Positions 9,614 through 18,241 are shown, counted from the stretch's first letter. The stretch: DNA of 64,000 bases from Flavobacteriaceae bacterium HL-DH10 (GCA_031826515.1 CP134536.1:2424501-2488500); one strand, 5' to 3'. Numbers and translations: made by a program. The notes: generated by a model from the letters alone, not told the origin.

Positions 9614-11572
9614 ATGAAATTAACAAAATATACTATAGCTGTAATTACTGTTCTAGCACTATTCAATTGTAAATCAGATAAAAACAATATTTCAGAATTA
9701 GAAGAACCAAAAGCAGGGTATCAGATTGAACCAGTAGATATTCAGCATGTAAAAATAACCGATGATTTCTGGTTACCAATAATAAAAAGGGTTCAAGAAA
9801 AAACTATTGAATATGCGATTGCAAAATGTGAAGAAGAAGGTCGTTTAGACAATTTCTTAATTGCAGGAGGAGAAAAGGAAGGCACTGTTAAAGGAGCTAT
9901 GCCTTTTGACGATACCGATGTTTACAAAATAATTGAAGGGGCATCAAATTCATTAATTAGTGCTCCAAATGCAGCATTAGAAACCGTTTTAGATTCGCTG
10001 GTTAGTATTATAAAAGTAGGGCAAGAACCTGATGGCTATTTAACGACTTGGCGAACCATAAATCCTGCAAAACCACCTGCAACTTGGGTCGAGGTTAAAG
10101 AAGGAAAACGTTGGGAAGCCTTATTTATGAGTCACGAATTGTATAACGCAGGGCATTTATACGAAGCTGCTGCTGTACATTATAAAGCGACAGGAAAACG
10201 CAATTTTTTAGACATTGCTTTAAAAAATGCCGATTTAATGGTAAATACATTTGGTGATGGGGAACATAAAATTTCTGCTGTTCCAGGTCATCAAATTATA
10301 GAAACAGGTTTAATTAAGTTATTTCAAATTACAGGAAAAGAAGACTACATAAACTTAGCAAAATACTTTTTAGATAATCGCGGAAATCCTCATAATCACA
10401 AGTTGTTCGGTCCTTATTCTCAAGACCATATTTCAGTAGTTCAGCAAGACGAAGTTGTTGGACACGCTGTGAGAGCAGTTTATATGTATGCGGCAATGAC
10501 AGATATTGCAGCCATAAAAAAGGATAGTTTATACGCTTCTGCAGTAGATAAATTGTGGAACAATATGGTGAGTAAAAAAATGTATGTTACTGGAGGCATT
10601 GGTGCTAAGCATGATGGAGAAGCTTTTGGTGAAAATTATGAGCTACCAAATTTAACGGCATATAACGAAACATGTGCAGCAATTGGCGATGTATATTGGA
10701 ATCACAGATTGCATAATCTTAAGGGTGATGTTAAATATTTTGATGTAATAGAACGCACACTATACAACGGATTAATTTCTGGATTATCTTTGGACGGCAC
10801 TAATTTTTTCTATCCAAATGCATTAGAATCTGATGGTGTTTACAAATCCAATCGTGGGTCGTGTACACGTCAATCTTGGTTTGATTGTTCATGTTGTCCA
10901 ACTAATGTTATTCGTTTTGTGCCTTCAATTCCTGGTTTAATATATTCAAAAGCAAATAAAACGGTGTACGTTAATTTATATGCATCAAGTCACGCAGATA
11001 TCGATTTAAACGGACAGAAAGTAAAAGTATCTCAAGAAACTGCTTATCCATGGAACGGAAAAGTTAATATGACGGTTGAATCGAATTCAGACATCACGGT
11101 AAAATTTCGTGTTCCTGGTTGGAGCAGAAATGAAGTTTTACCAAGCGATTTATATGCTTATGTGAATACTTCACAAGTGCAACCAACACTTACTATTAAT
11201 GATGGGAAAGTAGAGGCTTCTTTAAAAGATGGTTATTTTGAAGTCACAAGAAAATGGAAAGCTGATGATAAAATTGAACTTAATTTCCCTATGGAAGTAA
11301 GAACAATTAAAGCTAATGACAAGGTTATAGAAGATAAAGAGAAACTAGCTTTAGAATATGGTCCATTGGTTTATGCTGTTGAAGAAATTGATAACCCAAA
11401 ATTTGATGCTATTACAGTATCAACTTCAGATGAATTTACAGTTCAAAAGGAATCCATTTTAGAAGGTGTAAATACACTAACCAATGATAAATTAAAAGCT
11501 ATTCCTTACTACGCTTGGTCAAACAGAGGTGTAGGTAAAATGAAGGTTTGGCTACCAATAACAACTAACTAA
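9614..11572 (+). CDS. GH127 beta-L-arabinofuranosidase, lipoprotein
   Basis: A 652-residue GH127 (former DUF1680) enzyme; the family removes beta-L-arabinofuranose from arabino-oligosaccharides or glycoprotein side chains through a cysteine nucleophile and a zinc site. The ETC motif (Glu352, Cys354) and the CSCCPTN motif (Cys427-Cys428) supply the expected zinc/catalytic cysteines, with GGEKEG and GHAVRAVYMYAAM among the alpha/alpha-barrel signatures and a C-terminal beta-sandwich. Start chosen at ATG 9614, since the in-frame upstream codons belong to the end of the preceding gene; the N-terminus is then a clean signal with lipobox LFNC. An export signal is notable because the best-known bifidobacterial member is cytoplasmic. 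Confidence 0.92.
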   Translation: MKLTKYTIAVITVLALFNCKSDKNNISELEEPKAGYQIEPVDIQHVKITDDFWLPIIKRVQEKTIEYAIAKCEEEGRLDNFLIAGGEKEGTVKGAMPFDDTDVYKIIEGASNSLISAPNAALETVLDSLVSIIKVGQEPDGYLTTWRTINPAKPPATWVEVKEGKRWEALFMSHELYNAGHLYEAAAVHYKATGKRNFLDIALKNADLMVNTFGDGEHKISAVPGHQIIETGLIKLFQITGKEDYINLAKYFLDNRGNPHNHKLFGPYSQDHISVVQQDEVVGHAVRAVYMYAAMTDIAAIKKDSLYASAVDKLWNNMVSKKMYVTGGIGAKHDGEAFGENYELPNLTAYNETCAAIGDVYWNHRLHNLKGDVKYFDVIERTLYNGLISGLSLDGTNFFYPNALESDGVYKSNRGSCTRQSWFDCSCCPTNVIRFVPSIPGLIYSKANKTVYVNLYASSHADIDLNGQKVKVSQETAYPWNGKVNMTVESNSDITVKFRVPGWSRNEVLPSDLYAYVNTSQVQPTLTINDGKVEASLKDGYFEVTRKWKADDKIELNFPMEVRTIKANDKVIEDKEKLALEYGPLVYAVEEIDNPKFDAITVSTSDEFTVQKESILEGVNTLTNDKLKAIPYYAWSNRGVGKMKVWLPITTN

Positions 11573-11604
11573 TCACCAATCTCAGAACTGGGAATTTATA
11601 AAAT

Positions 11605-12945
11605 ATGAAATCTAACAATCAAAAGTTAAGCATACTAGAAAAAATTGGATATGGTTCAGGTGATGCAGCAGTAAATGTTGTTATCTCTTCCATGTTTCTT
11701 ATCATTACCTTTTTTTATACAGATGTCTATGGTTTAAAAGCGACAGACATGGCATTAATGTTTCTTTTAGTAAGGTTTATTGATGCCATAACCGATCCGC
11801 TTATGGGATTGATAACCGATAAGTTTACCACAAAATGGGGGCGTTATAGACCTTATTTTCTCTATTTATCTGTCCCTTTTGGTATTTCGGTATTCTTAAC
11901 ATTTACAACGCCAGATTTCGATTATACAGGTAAATTAATTTATGCTTACATTACATATATTTTTGTAACCATTATGTTTACTTCGGTTACAATTCCTTAT
12001 ATATCTCTAATTGGTGTATTAACAAGTGACCCTAAAGAACGCTTATCGGCAAATGGTTATAGATTGTTTTTTGCAAAAGTAGCAGCCTTTTTAGTGTCTA
12101 TTGTAGTGCCAATTTTAGCAGAAAAACTTGGTAAGAATGACTTAGCAAGAGGCTATCAATTAGCCATGGGAATAATGGCATTAATGGGGACACTTTTGTT
12201 TTTATTTAGCTTTTTTACAACTAAAGAGCGTGTAGAACATGTTGTAGATAAAACACCTTTGTTAGAGCAATTTAAATTATTGATTAAAAATGGACAATGG
12301 ACCTTGTTATTTGGTGTATGCTTTACAGGAACTGTTGGTTATGTAATTCGTGGTTCTGTAGCAATTTTCTATGCTAAATATTTCCTTGGAGGTGATGCAA
12401 GCGTACAATCTACTTTTATGGGAACAGGAGTAGCAGCAGCAATTTTAGCAATGCCAGTTTCAACTTTTATTACGCAACGCTATTGTAAAGTTAAGTTATT
12501 TAAATATACACAATTGGCTGTTGGAGTTATTAGTTTAGTCATGTTTTTTGTAATTAAACCAGGCGATATGTTATTAGCTTACATACTATATTTTATTCTA
12601 TCCTTTGTGGTCGATTTGCATGCGCCAGTTTTCTGGTCGGCAATTGCAGAAGCAGTAGATTATGGTCACGCAGAATCAGGGAAGCGTGTCTCAGGACTCT
12701 CTTTTGGCGGGATTTCTTTTGCACAAAAATTTGGAATGGGAATAGCAGGAGCAGCAGTTGGTTATTTGCTTGATTTTTTTGGATACATTCCAGATGGTGT
12801 ACAAAGTGAAACAGCATTGGTTGGTATTGCACTAATGTTAACCATTATTCCTGGTGTATTTCATGTTATTATGGGATTACTCATGTTTCGTTACAAAATT
12901 ACTGATGACTATTACGAAACAATTAAAAAGAAACTTAACATATAA
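11605..12945 (+). CDS. GPH-family (MelB-like) sugar:cation symporter
   Basis: A 446-residue inner-membrane transporter of the glycoside-pentoside-hexuronide family with about twelve membrane helices. The N-terminal ILEKIGYGSGDAAVNVV and ITFFYTDVYGL and the RFIDAITDPLMGLITDKF loop (cation-binding Asp pair in the helix 2-3 area) are family signatures. It probably takes arabinose, arabinobiose or a similar short oligosaccharide from periplasm to cytoplasm with Na+ or H+. It sits between the last exported enzyme and the cytoplasmic GH43, which starts 2 nt after its stop; this pairing suggests that the transported sugar is still a glycoside. Confidence 0.93.
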   Translation: MKSNNQKLSILEKIGYGSGDAAVNVVISSMFLIITFFYTDVYGLKATDMALMFLLVRFIDAITDPLMGLITDKFTTKWGRYRPYFLYLSVPFGISVFLTFTTPDFDYTGKLIYAYITYIFVTIMFTSVTIPYISLIGVLTSDPKERLSANGYRLFFAKVAAFLVSIVVPILAEKLGKNDLARGYQLAMGIMALMGTLLFLFSFFTTKERVEHVVDKTPLLEQFKLLIKNGQWTLLFGVCFTGTVGYVIRGSVAIFYAKYFLGGDASVQSTFMGTGVAAAILAMPVSTFITQRYCKVKLFKYTQLAVGVISLVMFFVIKPGDMLLAYILYFILSFVVDLHAPVFWSAIAEAVDYGHAESGKRVSGLSFGGISFAQKFGMGIAGAAVGYLLDFFGYIPDGVQSETALVGIALMLTIIPGVFHVIMGLLMFRYKITDDYYETIKKKLNI

Positions 12946-12947
12946 AT

Positions 12948-13895
12948 ATGGACACAACTAGAACAAACAACCCAATAGTTGAGCAACGTGCTGATCCGTT
13001 TGTCTATAAACATACCGATGGATATTACTATTTTACAGCATCAGTACCAAGTTATGATTGCATAGAGCTTAGAAGAGCTAAAAGCATAAATGAATTACAA
13101 GATGCTGAAACTTTTAATGTTTGGTACAAGCACGAAACGGGACCAATGAGTCAGCATATTTGGGCACCAGAAATTCATTATTTAGATGGAAAGTGGTATG
13201 TTTATTTTGCAGCGAGTGAAGTTGATGATATTTGGAAATTAAGACCCTATGTAATAGAATGTACTGGTCAAAACCCTCTAAAAGACGAATGGGTTGAATT
13301 AGGACAAATGCAAGCCGCTGATGGTGATCAAAAATCATTTATAGATTTTTCATTAGACGGAACAGTATTCGAAAATAAAGGAAAAAGATATTTTTGTTGG
13401 GCAGAAAAAACTGGCGGACAATTTGCTGCGTCCAATTTGTATTTAGCCGAAATGGAATCGCCAATAAAACTTAAAACAGCTCAGTTTATGCTAACTACAC
13501 CAGATTACGATTGGGAGCGTGTAGATTTCTGGGTAAATGAAGGACCAGCAGTTATAAAGAATAATGGTGAAATTTATATCACATTTTCTGCAAGTGCTAC
13601 AGGAGCATGTTATTGCATGGGAATGATGGAAGCAGATGAGGATTCTGATTTATTAAACAGAAACTCATGGAAAAAATCAAGACACCCTGTACTTGAAACG
13701 GATTATGATAAGAAAATTTATGGTCCAGGACATAACAGTTTTACTGTAGCTGAAGATGGAGCACCTTTAAGTGTCTATCATGCTAGATCTTATGAAAAAA
13801 TTGTTGGAGACCCATTGTATGACCCAAACAGACATGCGAGAGTTATGGAAGTGAAATTTGATAAGGTTGGAAGGCCCATATTTGAATTTTATTAA
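12948..13895 (+). CDS. Cytoplasmic GH43 exo-alpha-1,5-L-arabinofuranosidase type
   Basis: A 315-residue GH43 enzyme with no signal peptide, so it should act in the cytoplasm. Catalytic residues: Asp16 (QRADPFVY), Asp137 (FSLDGTVFE) and Glu198 (VNEGPAVIK); HIWAPEIHYLDGKWYVYFAA and YGPGHNSF are also typical. It resembles the GH43 branch of exo-1,5-arabinofuranosidases. It probably splits short arabino-oligosaccharides delivered by the adjacent GPH symporter into free arabinose. It is the last gene of the arabinan cluster; a gap and a change of function follow. Confidence 0.88.
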   Translation: MDTTRTNNPIVEQRADPFVYKHTDGYYYFTASVPSYDCIELRRAKSINELQDAETFNVWYKHETGPMSQHIWAPEIHYLDGKWYVYFAASEVDDIWKLRPYVIECTGQNPLKDEWVELGQMQAADGDQKSFIDFSLDGTVFENKGKRYFCWAEKTGGQFAASNLYLAEMESPIKLKTAQFMLTTPDYDWERVDFWVNEGPAVIKNNGEIYITFSASATGACYCMGMMEADEDSDLLNRNSWKKSRHPVLETDYDKKIYGPGHNSFTVAEDGAPLSVYHARSYEKIVGDPLYDPNRHARVMEVKFDKVGRPIFEFY

Positions 13896-13972
13896 TCATC
13901 TATTAAATGAAACAATTAATTTTAGAAATAAGTATTTTGTAATAAAGCATTCCATAATATTATACGTTCTTG

Positions 13973-13980
13973 TACTTTTG
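13973..13980 (+). promoter_or_regulatory. TAnnTTTG -7 element before the peptidase gene
   Basis: TACTTTTG matches the Bacteroidota -7 element and lies 25 nt before the ATG at 14006. No TTG at the usual 17-23 nt upstream distance is seen, so only half of the promoter is recognisable. Confidence 0.4.
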
Positions 13981-14005
13981 AAATTAAATAGGCGTTTATA
14001 GTTTT

Positions 14006-14845
14006 ATGTTATATATTTTAATTGTTAATGCTAGCAAAATATTGCTAGGTATTTTGTTAGTCGTATTAGCATGTATTCTTATATACTATACTTTTAGATT
14101 AATAGAAATGGGCTATGTTTTAAAGTATAAAAAACCATTATACAATCATTTTTATCTCTATTTACGAAAGCTGAATGATAAACAAAAACGAGTTTTACAG
14201 CACCAATTTTCATTTTATAAAAAACTTAGCATCAAAGAAAAAAAATATTTTGAGCATCGGGTTGTATCTTTTATACAAGACAAAGATTTTATTAGTAGAG
14301 AAGGTGCTATAATTACAGAAGAACAACAAGTTTTAATATCGGCAACTGCTGTTATGCTAACCTTTGGGTTTAGAGATTTTTATATTGGTCTTATTTCAAA
14401 AATTGTAATCTATCCTGAGGCTTTTTATTCTCAAACAAATGATGCCTATCATAAAGGAGAATTTAATCCGAAGCTTAAGGCACTTGTACTCTCATGGAAA
14501 GATTTTCAAGAAGGTTATAGAATTAATAATGATAATTTAAACCTAGGAATTCATGAATTTACGCATGCTATTCATTTAAACAGTATTAAAGAACGTGATG
14601 TTAGCTCAATTATTTTTAAAGATTCTTTTAAAGAATTATCGATACTATTAAATTCTAAGGATGGGTTAAAAGAAAGATTAACTAAATCTGAATATTTTAG
14701 AGGTTATGCCTATACCAACCAATTTGAGTTTTTAGCAGTTGTTATAGAAAACTTCATAGAAACACCTCAAGATTTTAGATCTGAGTTTCCTCTTATTTAT
14801 AGTAAAATTAAACAAATGCTTAATTTTAGTTTTGGTGGATATTAA
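14006..14845 (+). CDS. MtfA-like zinc metallopeptidase (M90), membrane-anchored
   Basis: A 279-residue protein with one N-terminal membrane helix (about residues 8-32) and a cytoplasm-facing or periplasm-facing domain of the MtfA/peptidase M90 type. The zinc motif HEFTH is at residues 183-187, with a downstream Glu in the NQFEFLAVVIENF helix as likely third ligand. E. coli MtfA binds the repressor Mlc and affects glucose uptake, but no Mlc is expected here, so its target is unknown. The gene stands alone after the arabinan cluster, with its own promoter element, and does not look like part of that cluster. Confidence 0.8.
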   Translation: MLYILIVNASKILLGILLVVLACILIYYTFRLIEMGYVLKYKKPLYNHFYLYLRKLNDKQKRVLQHQFSFYKKLSIKEKKYFEHRVVSFIQDKDFISREGAIITEEQQVLISATAVMLTFGFRDFYIGLISKIVIYPEAFYSQTNDAYHKGEFNPKLKALVLSWKDFQEGYRINNDNLNLGIHEFTHAIHLNSIKERDVSSIIFKDSFKELSILLNSKDGLKERLTKSEYFRGYAYTNQFEFLAVVIENFIETPQDFRSEFPLIYSKIKQMLNFSFGGY

Positions 14846-14879
14846 AATGCAATATGACTTTTATCATACTTTTTTGAGG

Positions 14880-14914
14880 TTTAGTTTTATAATTTTAGAG
14901 TTAATAAAACTAAA
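14880..14914. promoter_or_regulatory. 11-bp inverted repeat in the leader of the first CBS gene
   Basis: TTTAGTTTTAT (14880-14890) and ATAAAACTAAA (14904-14914) are perfect complements with a 13-nt loop, ending 11 nt before the ATG at 14926. It could end the peptidase transcript, but it has no T-run, and its nearness to the start codon also fits a translational stem-loop or an operator. Confidence 0.45.
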
Positions 14915-14925
14915 TTGTATAAGTC

Positions 14926-15345
14926 ATGATAAAGAAAGCACCAGTTTCAATGATAATGACTGAGCCAGTTATTACTTTAAATACAAATGATAATTTAGAA
15001 AAAGCTGAATTTCTTTTTAAGCATAATCATATTAGACATATTCCTGTTGTTTCTGATGATGCTGTTGTTGGGATGCTAAGTTATACAGATTTATTGCGAT
15101 TAAGTTTTGGAGATGTTACTAATAATTCAGATGATTCTACAGATGTATTAGTTTATAATATGTTTACAATAGACCAAGTAATGAAAAAACAAATAATAAC
15201 GGTATCTAGATCTAACTCCATTAAAGATGTCGCAAAAATACTGGCTGTAGAAGAATTTCATGCTTTACCCGTAGTTGATAGAAATAAATTAGTGGGTATA
15301 GTAACGACTACCGATCTTATAAAATATTTATTACTACAATTTTAA
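14926..15345 (+). CDS. CBS-pair protein (first of two)
   Basis: A 139-residue stand-alone protein made of two CBS motifs (about residues 8-60 and 78-136; MTEPVITLNTNDNLEKA, HIRHIPVVSDD, VGMLSYTDLLRL; then VMKKQIITVS, EFHALPVVDRNKLVGIVTTTDLI). CBS pairs bind adenosine ligands such as AMP, ATP or SAM and act as energy sensors for partner proteins. There is no enzymatic domain attached. A close paralogue follows 113 nt downstream. Partner unknown. Confidence 0.9.
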   Translation: MIKKAPVSMIMTEPVITLNTNDNLEKAEFLFKHNHIRHIPVVSDDAVVGMLSYTDLLRLSFGDVTNNSDDSTDVLVYNMFTIDQVMKKQIITVSRSNSIKDVAKILAVEEFHALPVVDRNKLVGIVTTTDLIKYLLLQF

Positions 15346-15425
15346 ATTTTTTCAAATTCATGTAATGAATTTAGTTAACTGCTTTAAGCTGATATTTGTC
15401 ATATGTTTATGGCTTGTGGTTAATT

Positions 15426-15433
15426 AGTTTTGT
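15426..15433 (+). promoter_or_regulatory. TAnnTTTG -7 element before the second CBS gene
   Basis: TAGTTTTG lies 25 nt before the start codon at 15459. The nearest upstream TTG triplets (15396-15398 and 15415-15417) are outside the usual 17-23 nt spacing. Confidence 0.35.
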
Positions 15434-15458
15434 GTTGAACCTAATAAGTTAATATAAT

Positions 15459-15872
15459 ATGAATAAGCAAATTCCAGTGTCTACTATAATGAGTAAAAAT
15501 ATTATAGCACTTACTAGAACAGATAATTTAGAAAGAGCTGAAATGCTTTTTAATAAATATAGAATTAAGCACATTCCTGTTGTAAGTAGAGATGTTGTAA
15601 TAGGTATGTTAAGCTATTCTGATTTGTTGAAAATAAGTTTGGCAGATGCAGCTCAAGACGATTATAATGTAAATGCTGTGGTTTATAATGCATTTACTAT
15701 TGAGCAAGTAATGACTAAAGATGTGGAAACCATTGATAGTCAAACAACGATAACTCAGGCCACACAAATTTTAGCAAATAGAGGATTCCATGCATTACCA
15801 GTTGTAGATAATGGTATTTTAACAGGAATTGTAACGACTACAGATTTATTACAGTATTATTTAAAACAGTAG
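15459..15872 (+). CDS. CBS-pair protein (second of two)
   Basis: A 137-residue paralogue of the preceding protein; both keep the same order of signatures (PVSTIMSKNIIALTRTDNLERA, RIKHIPVVSRDVVIGMLSYSDLLKI, FHALPVVDNGILTGIVTTTDLL), so this is a tandem duplication. The 113-nt spacer holds a TAGTTTTG element at 15426-15433, consistent with its own promoter. The stop is only 2 nt from the stop of the convergent rpe gene, leaving no room for a separate terminator. Confidence 0.9.
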   Translation: MNKQIPVSTIMSKNIIALTRTDNLERAEMLFNKYRIKHIPVVSRDVVIGMLSYSDLLKISLADAAQDDYNVNAVVYNAFTIEQVMTKDVETIDSQTTITQATQILANRGFHALPVVDNGILTGIVTTTDLLQYYLKQ

Positions 15873-15874
15873 TA

Positions 15875-16537
15875 TTAAGAATTAGCAAGTGCTTTTAATT
15901 CTTTAATAGTTTCAGTTTGATTATTGCTTTTAAATACATGGCTACCAGCTACAAAAACGTCAGCTCCTGCATCAACTAATTGTTTAATATTTTTGTTAGT
16001 AACACCACCATCAATTTCTATGCGCGTATTTAAACCTTGCTCATTTGCCATTTTTCGTAGTTTCTGGATTCTATTATAGGTAATATCCTCAAACTTTTGA
16101 CCACCAAAACCAGGGTTTATAGACATAAGTAAAACCATGTAGCATTTAGGTAAAATATCTTCTAAAACAGAAATAGGTGTTGTTAAGTTTAGTACAACGC
16201 CTGCTTTACAACCTGCATCTTCAATTTGTGTAAGTGTTCTATGTAAATGAACTGTAGATTCGTAATGAACCGTAATAATATCGGCTCCAACTTTAGCAAA
16301 CTCTTCAATGTAGCGTTCTGGCTTTTCAATCATTAAATGTACATCCAAAGGTTTGGTTGCGTATTTTTTTATGGCTTGAATTACTGGCATTCCGTAAGAT
16401 ATGTTTGGAACAAAGTGACCATCCATAACATCTATATGAAACCAATCAGCATCACTTTTGTTAACCATTTCAATGTCTCGTTGTAAGTTTCCAAAATCGG
16501 CGGCTAGTAAAGAGGGAGCTATTAGTTTAGAATTCAT
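15875..16537 (-). CDS. rpe: Ribulose-phosphate 3-epimerase
   Basis: A 220-residue TIM-barrel enzyme interconverting ribulose-5-phosphate and xylulose-5-phosphate in the pentose phosphate pathway, in the cytoplasm. Signatures: IAPSLLAADFGNL at the N-terminus, WFHIDVMDGHFVPNIS (metal His and Asp), LDVHLMIEKP, LLMSINPGFGGQKF and EIDGGV near the C-terminus. The start is the ATG whose complement is at 16535-16537; the longer upstream frame runs through a dispersed repeat and is not part of the protein. Xylulose/ribulose phosphate chemistry also serves arabinose catabolism, but the neighbouring gene order does not tie it to the arabinan locus. Confidence 0.97.
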   Translation of the reverse strand: MNSKLIAPSLLAADFGNLQRDIEMVNKSDADWFHIDVMDGHFVPNISYGMPVIQAIKKYATKPLDVHLMIEKPERYIEEFAKVGADIITVHYESTVHLHRTLTQIEDAGCKAGVVLNLTTPISVLEDILPKCYMVLLMSINPGFGGQKFEDITYNRIQKLRKMANEQGLNTRIEIDGGVTNKNIKQLVDAGADVFVAGSHVFKSNNQTETIKELKALANS

Positions 16538-16561
16538 TATAAAGTTGTTCTTATGTTTTTG

Positions 16562-16569
16562 CAAATATA
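16562..16569 (-). promoter_or_regulatory. TAnnTTTG -7 element of rpe
   Basis: On the minus strand TATATTTG (16569 down to 16562) lies about 24 nt before the rpe ATG. No matching TTG is seen upstream, where a dispersed repeat begins. Confidence 0.45.
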
Positions 16570-16582
16570 GAAAAGTCTTTTG

Positions 16583-16620
16583 AAAGTCCCTTTCCTTTGG
16601 AGAGGGATTTAGGGTGAGGA
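16583..16620. repeat. Dispersed intergenic repeat (CCCT...GGAGAGGG...TTAGGGTGAGG type)
   Basis: The segment with TCCCTTTCCTTTGGAGAGGG followed by ATTTAGGGTGAGG has the sequence of a short repeat I know as frequent between genes in many bacterial genomes. It has a higher G+C content than its surroundings and a weak TCCCT/AGGGA stem. It is the source of the spurious N-terminal extension of rpe. Only one copy is in this window; its repeat status is from memory. Confidence 0.5.
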
Positions 16621-16656
16621 TAAAAAATGAACCCACGGTAATCAGCCGTGGGTTCT
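16621..16656 (-). terminator. Intrinsic terminator of rpoD
   Basis: GAACCCACGG (16629-16638) and CCGTGGGTTC (16646-16655) form a perfect GC-rich 10-bp stem with a 7-nt loop. On the minus strand it is followed by a T-rich tract (complement of TAAAAAA at 16621-16627), a classical terminator about 80 nt after the rpoD stop. Confidence 0.85.
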
Positions 16657-16733
16657 TTCATCAATCAAAAAACGAACAGTTATGTGTAACTGTTTGTTAT
16701 TGTTATTTAGTCGTAATTCTTAGTAAAAAATTA

Positions 16734-17597
16734 CTATCCTAAATATGTTTTTAATATTTTACTTCTAGACGTATGTTTTAGTCTTCTAATAGCTTTTTCT
16801 TTAATTTGTCTTACACGCTCACGTGTTAAATCGAATGTTTCACCAATTTCTTCTAAGGTCATTGGGTGTTGGTTTCCTAAACCAAAGTATAACCGAATAA
16901 CATCTGCTTCACGAGGCGTTAAAGTTTCTAAAGCACGTTCAATTTCAGTACGTAAAGATTCATGTAATAACTCTCTATCTGGATTCGGTGATTCACCACT
17001 ATTAAGTACATCATATAAGTTTGAATCTTCACCCTCAACTAAAGGCGCATCCATACTTACGTGACGACCAGAATTTTTCATAGATTCCTTAACGTCATTA
17101 ATGGTCATGTCCAATTCTTTTGCAATTTCTTCAGCAGAAGGTGGACGCTCATGACTTTGCTCTAAAAAAGCAAATGTTTTATTAATCTTGTTAATAGAAC
17201 CAATTTTGTTTAAAGGTAAACGAACAATACGAGATTGTTCAGCTAAAGCTTGAAGAATCGATTGACGAATCCACCAAACAGCATACGATATAAATTTAAA
17301 ACCACGAGTTTCATCAAAGCGTTGAGCTGCTTTAATTAAACCTAAGTTTCCTTCATTAATTAAATCTGGTAATGTAAGTCCTTGATTCTGGTATTGTTTT
17401 GCAACCGATACAACGAAACGTAAATTAGCTTTTGTTAATTTTTCTAAAGCAATTTGATCTCCTGCTTTTATACGTTGAGCTAATTCTACTTCTTCATCGG
17501 CAGTAATTAAATCTACTTTACCAATTTCTTGTAAATATTTATCTAACGATGCGGTTTCTCTATTGGTAACCTGCTTCGTAATTTTAAGTTGTCTCAT
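16734..17597 (-). CDS. rpoD: Primary RNA polymerase sigma factor RpoD
   Basis: A 287-residue sigma-70 factor of the short Bacteroidota type lacking region 1.1. Region 1.2 ([25 protein letters not shown]), region 2 ([50 protein letters not shown]), region 3 ([22 protein letters not shown]) and region 4 with the -35 recognition helix-turn-helix ([27 protein letters not shown]) are all present. It directs transcription from the TTG/TAnnTTTG promoters seen in this window. It is monocistronic, with a strong terminator downstream. Confidence 0.98.
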   Translation of the reverse strand: MRQLKITKQVTNRETASLDKYLQEIGKVDLITADEEVELAQRIKAGDQIALEKLTKANLRFVVSVAKQYQNQGLTLPDLINEGNLGLIKAAQRFDETRGFKFISYAVWWIRQSILQALAEQSRIVRLPLNKIGSINKINKTFAFLEQSHERPPSAEEIAKELDMTINDVKESMKNSGRHVSMDAPLVEGEDSNLYDVLNSGESPNPDRELLHESLRTEIERALETLTPREADVIRLYFGLGNQHPMTLEEIGETFDLTRERVRQIKEKAIRRLKHTSRSKILKTYLG

Positions 17598-17796
17598 CTA
17601 ATGTTATCCTGTAATTTATAATGTGAATTATTGTGCATTCAATGGTTATACGTATTTATGTCAAATAATGTTACAAAAATTTTCGAATCATTTCTGTTTT
17701 TCTGCTTTTTAGACACAGAAATCATATAGAAGTCACGTTATTCGAAAGGAATATGGAATTCATATATGATGCGGAAAACGAAATTTCAGCAAAATT

Positions 17797-18171
17797 TTAA
17801 ATTTTAATTAATTGTTTATTGGTTAAATTGATGGCTTCAAGCATATCTTGTGTGAATTTGTAATGCCCATGTGCTGTTATTAATCTAAAACGTGAGGATT
17901 TTAAATTACTAAGTGTGTTAAGAAATAACCATTTAGATTTTAATAGTTTAGGCTTTTCAGATTTTAAACTGATATCGAAATAATATTTTCTGCCATCTTT
18001 TATAGCGACAACATCTGGTGTAATGGATATGTCACTACCTGCTTTGGCGTAAGATTTAGGGGTTTCATAACCATCAATATCTGCTTTTATGTTTTCAAAA
18101 CCATGGTTTTCTAAATAAGTAATAGAGTCCTCTAAAATGCCTGAATATTTTGCTTTGTCTTCTTGAATCAT
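17797..18171 (-). CDS. Small conserved-looking protein of unknown function
   Basis: A 124-residue soluble protein I cannot assign. Residues about 47-75 read TPDVVAIKDGRKYYFDISLK, which loosely recalls the PD-(D/E)xK nuclease core (Pro-Asp, a beta strand, then acidic-x-Lys) and is followed by basic residues and a helix-rich tail; the spacing of the final Lys is not ideal, so this is only a hint. No signal peptide or membrane segment. It lies 70 nt downstream of an HTH regulator gene on the same strand and may share its transcript. Confidence 0.6.
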   Translation of the reverse strand: MIQEDKAKYSGILEDSITYLENHGFENIKADIDGYETPKSYAKAGSDISITPDVVAIKDGRKYYFDISLKSEKPKLLKSKWLFLNTLSNLKSSRFRLITAHGHYKFTQDMLEAINLTNKQLIKI

Positions 18172-18241
18172 AACTTATAATATAATGAAAATGAGGTGAA
18201 AAGCAAATTTTTAACAAGGTTTAACGTTTACTAAATTTTAT

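Noticed and set aside
16538-16636. N-terminal extension of rpe
   Set aside because: It translates the dispersed repeat and promoter region; the family N-terminus begins at the ATG at 16537.
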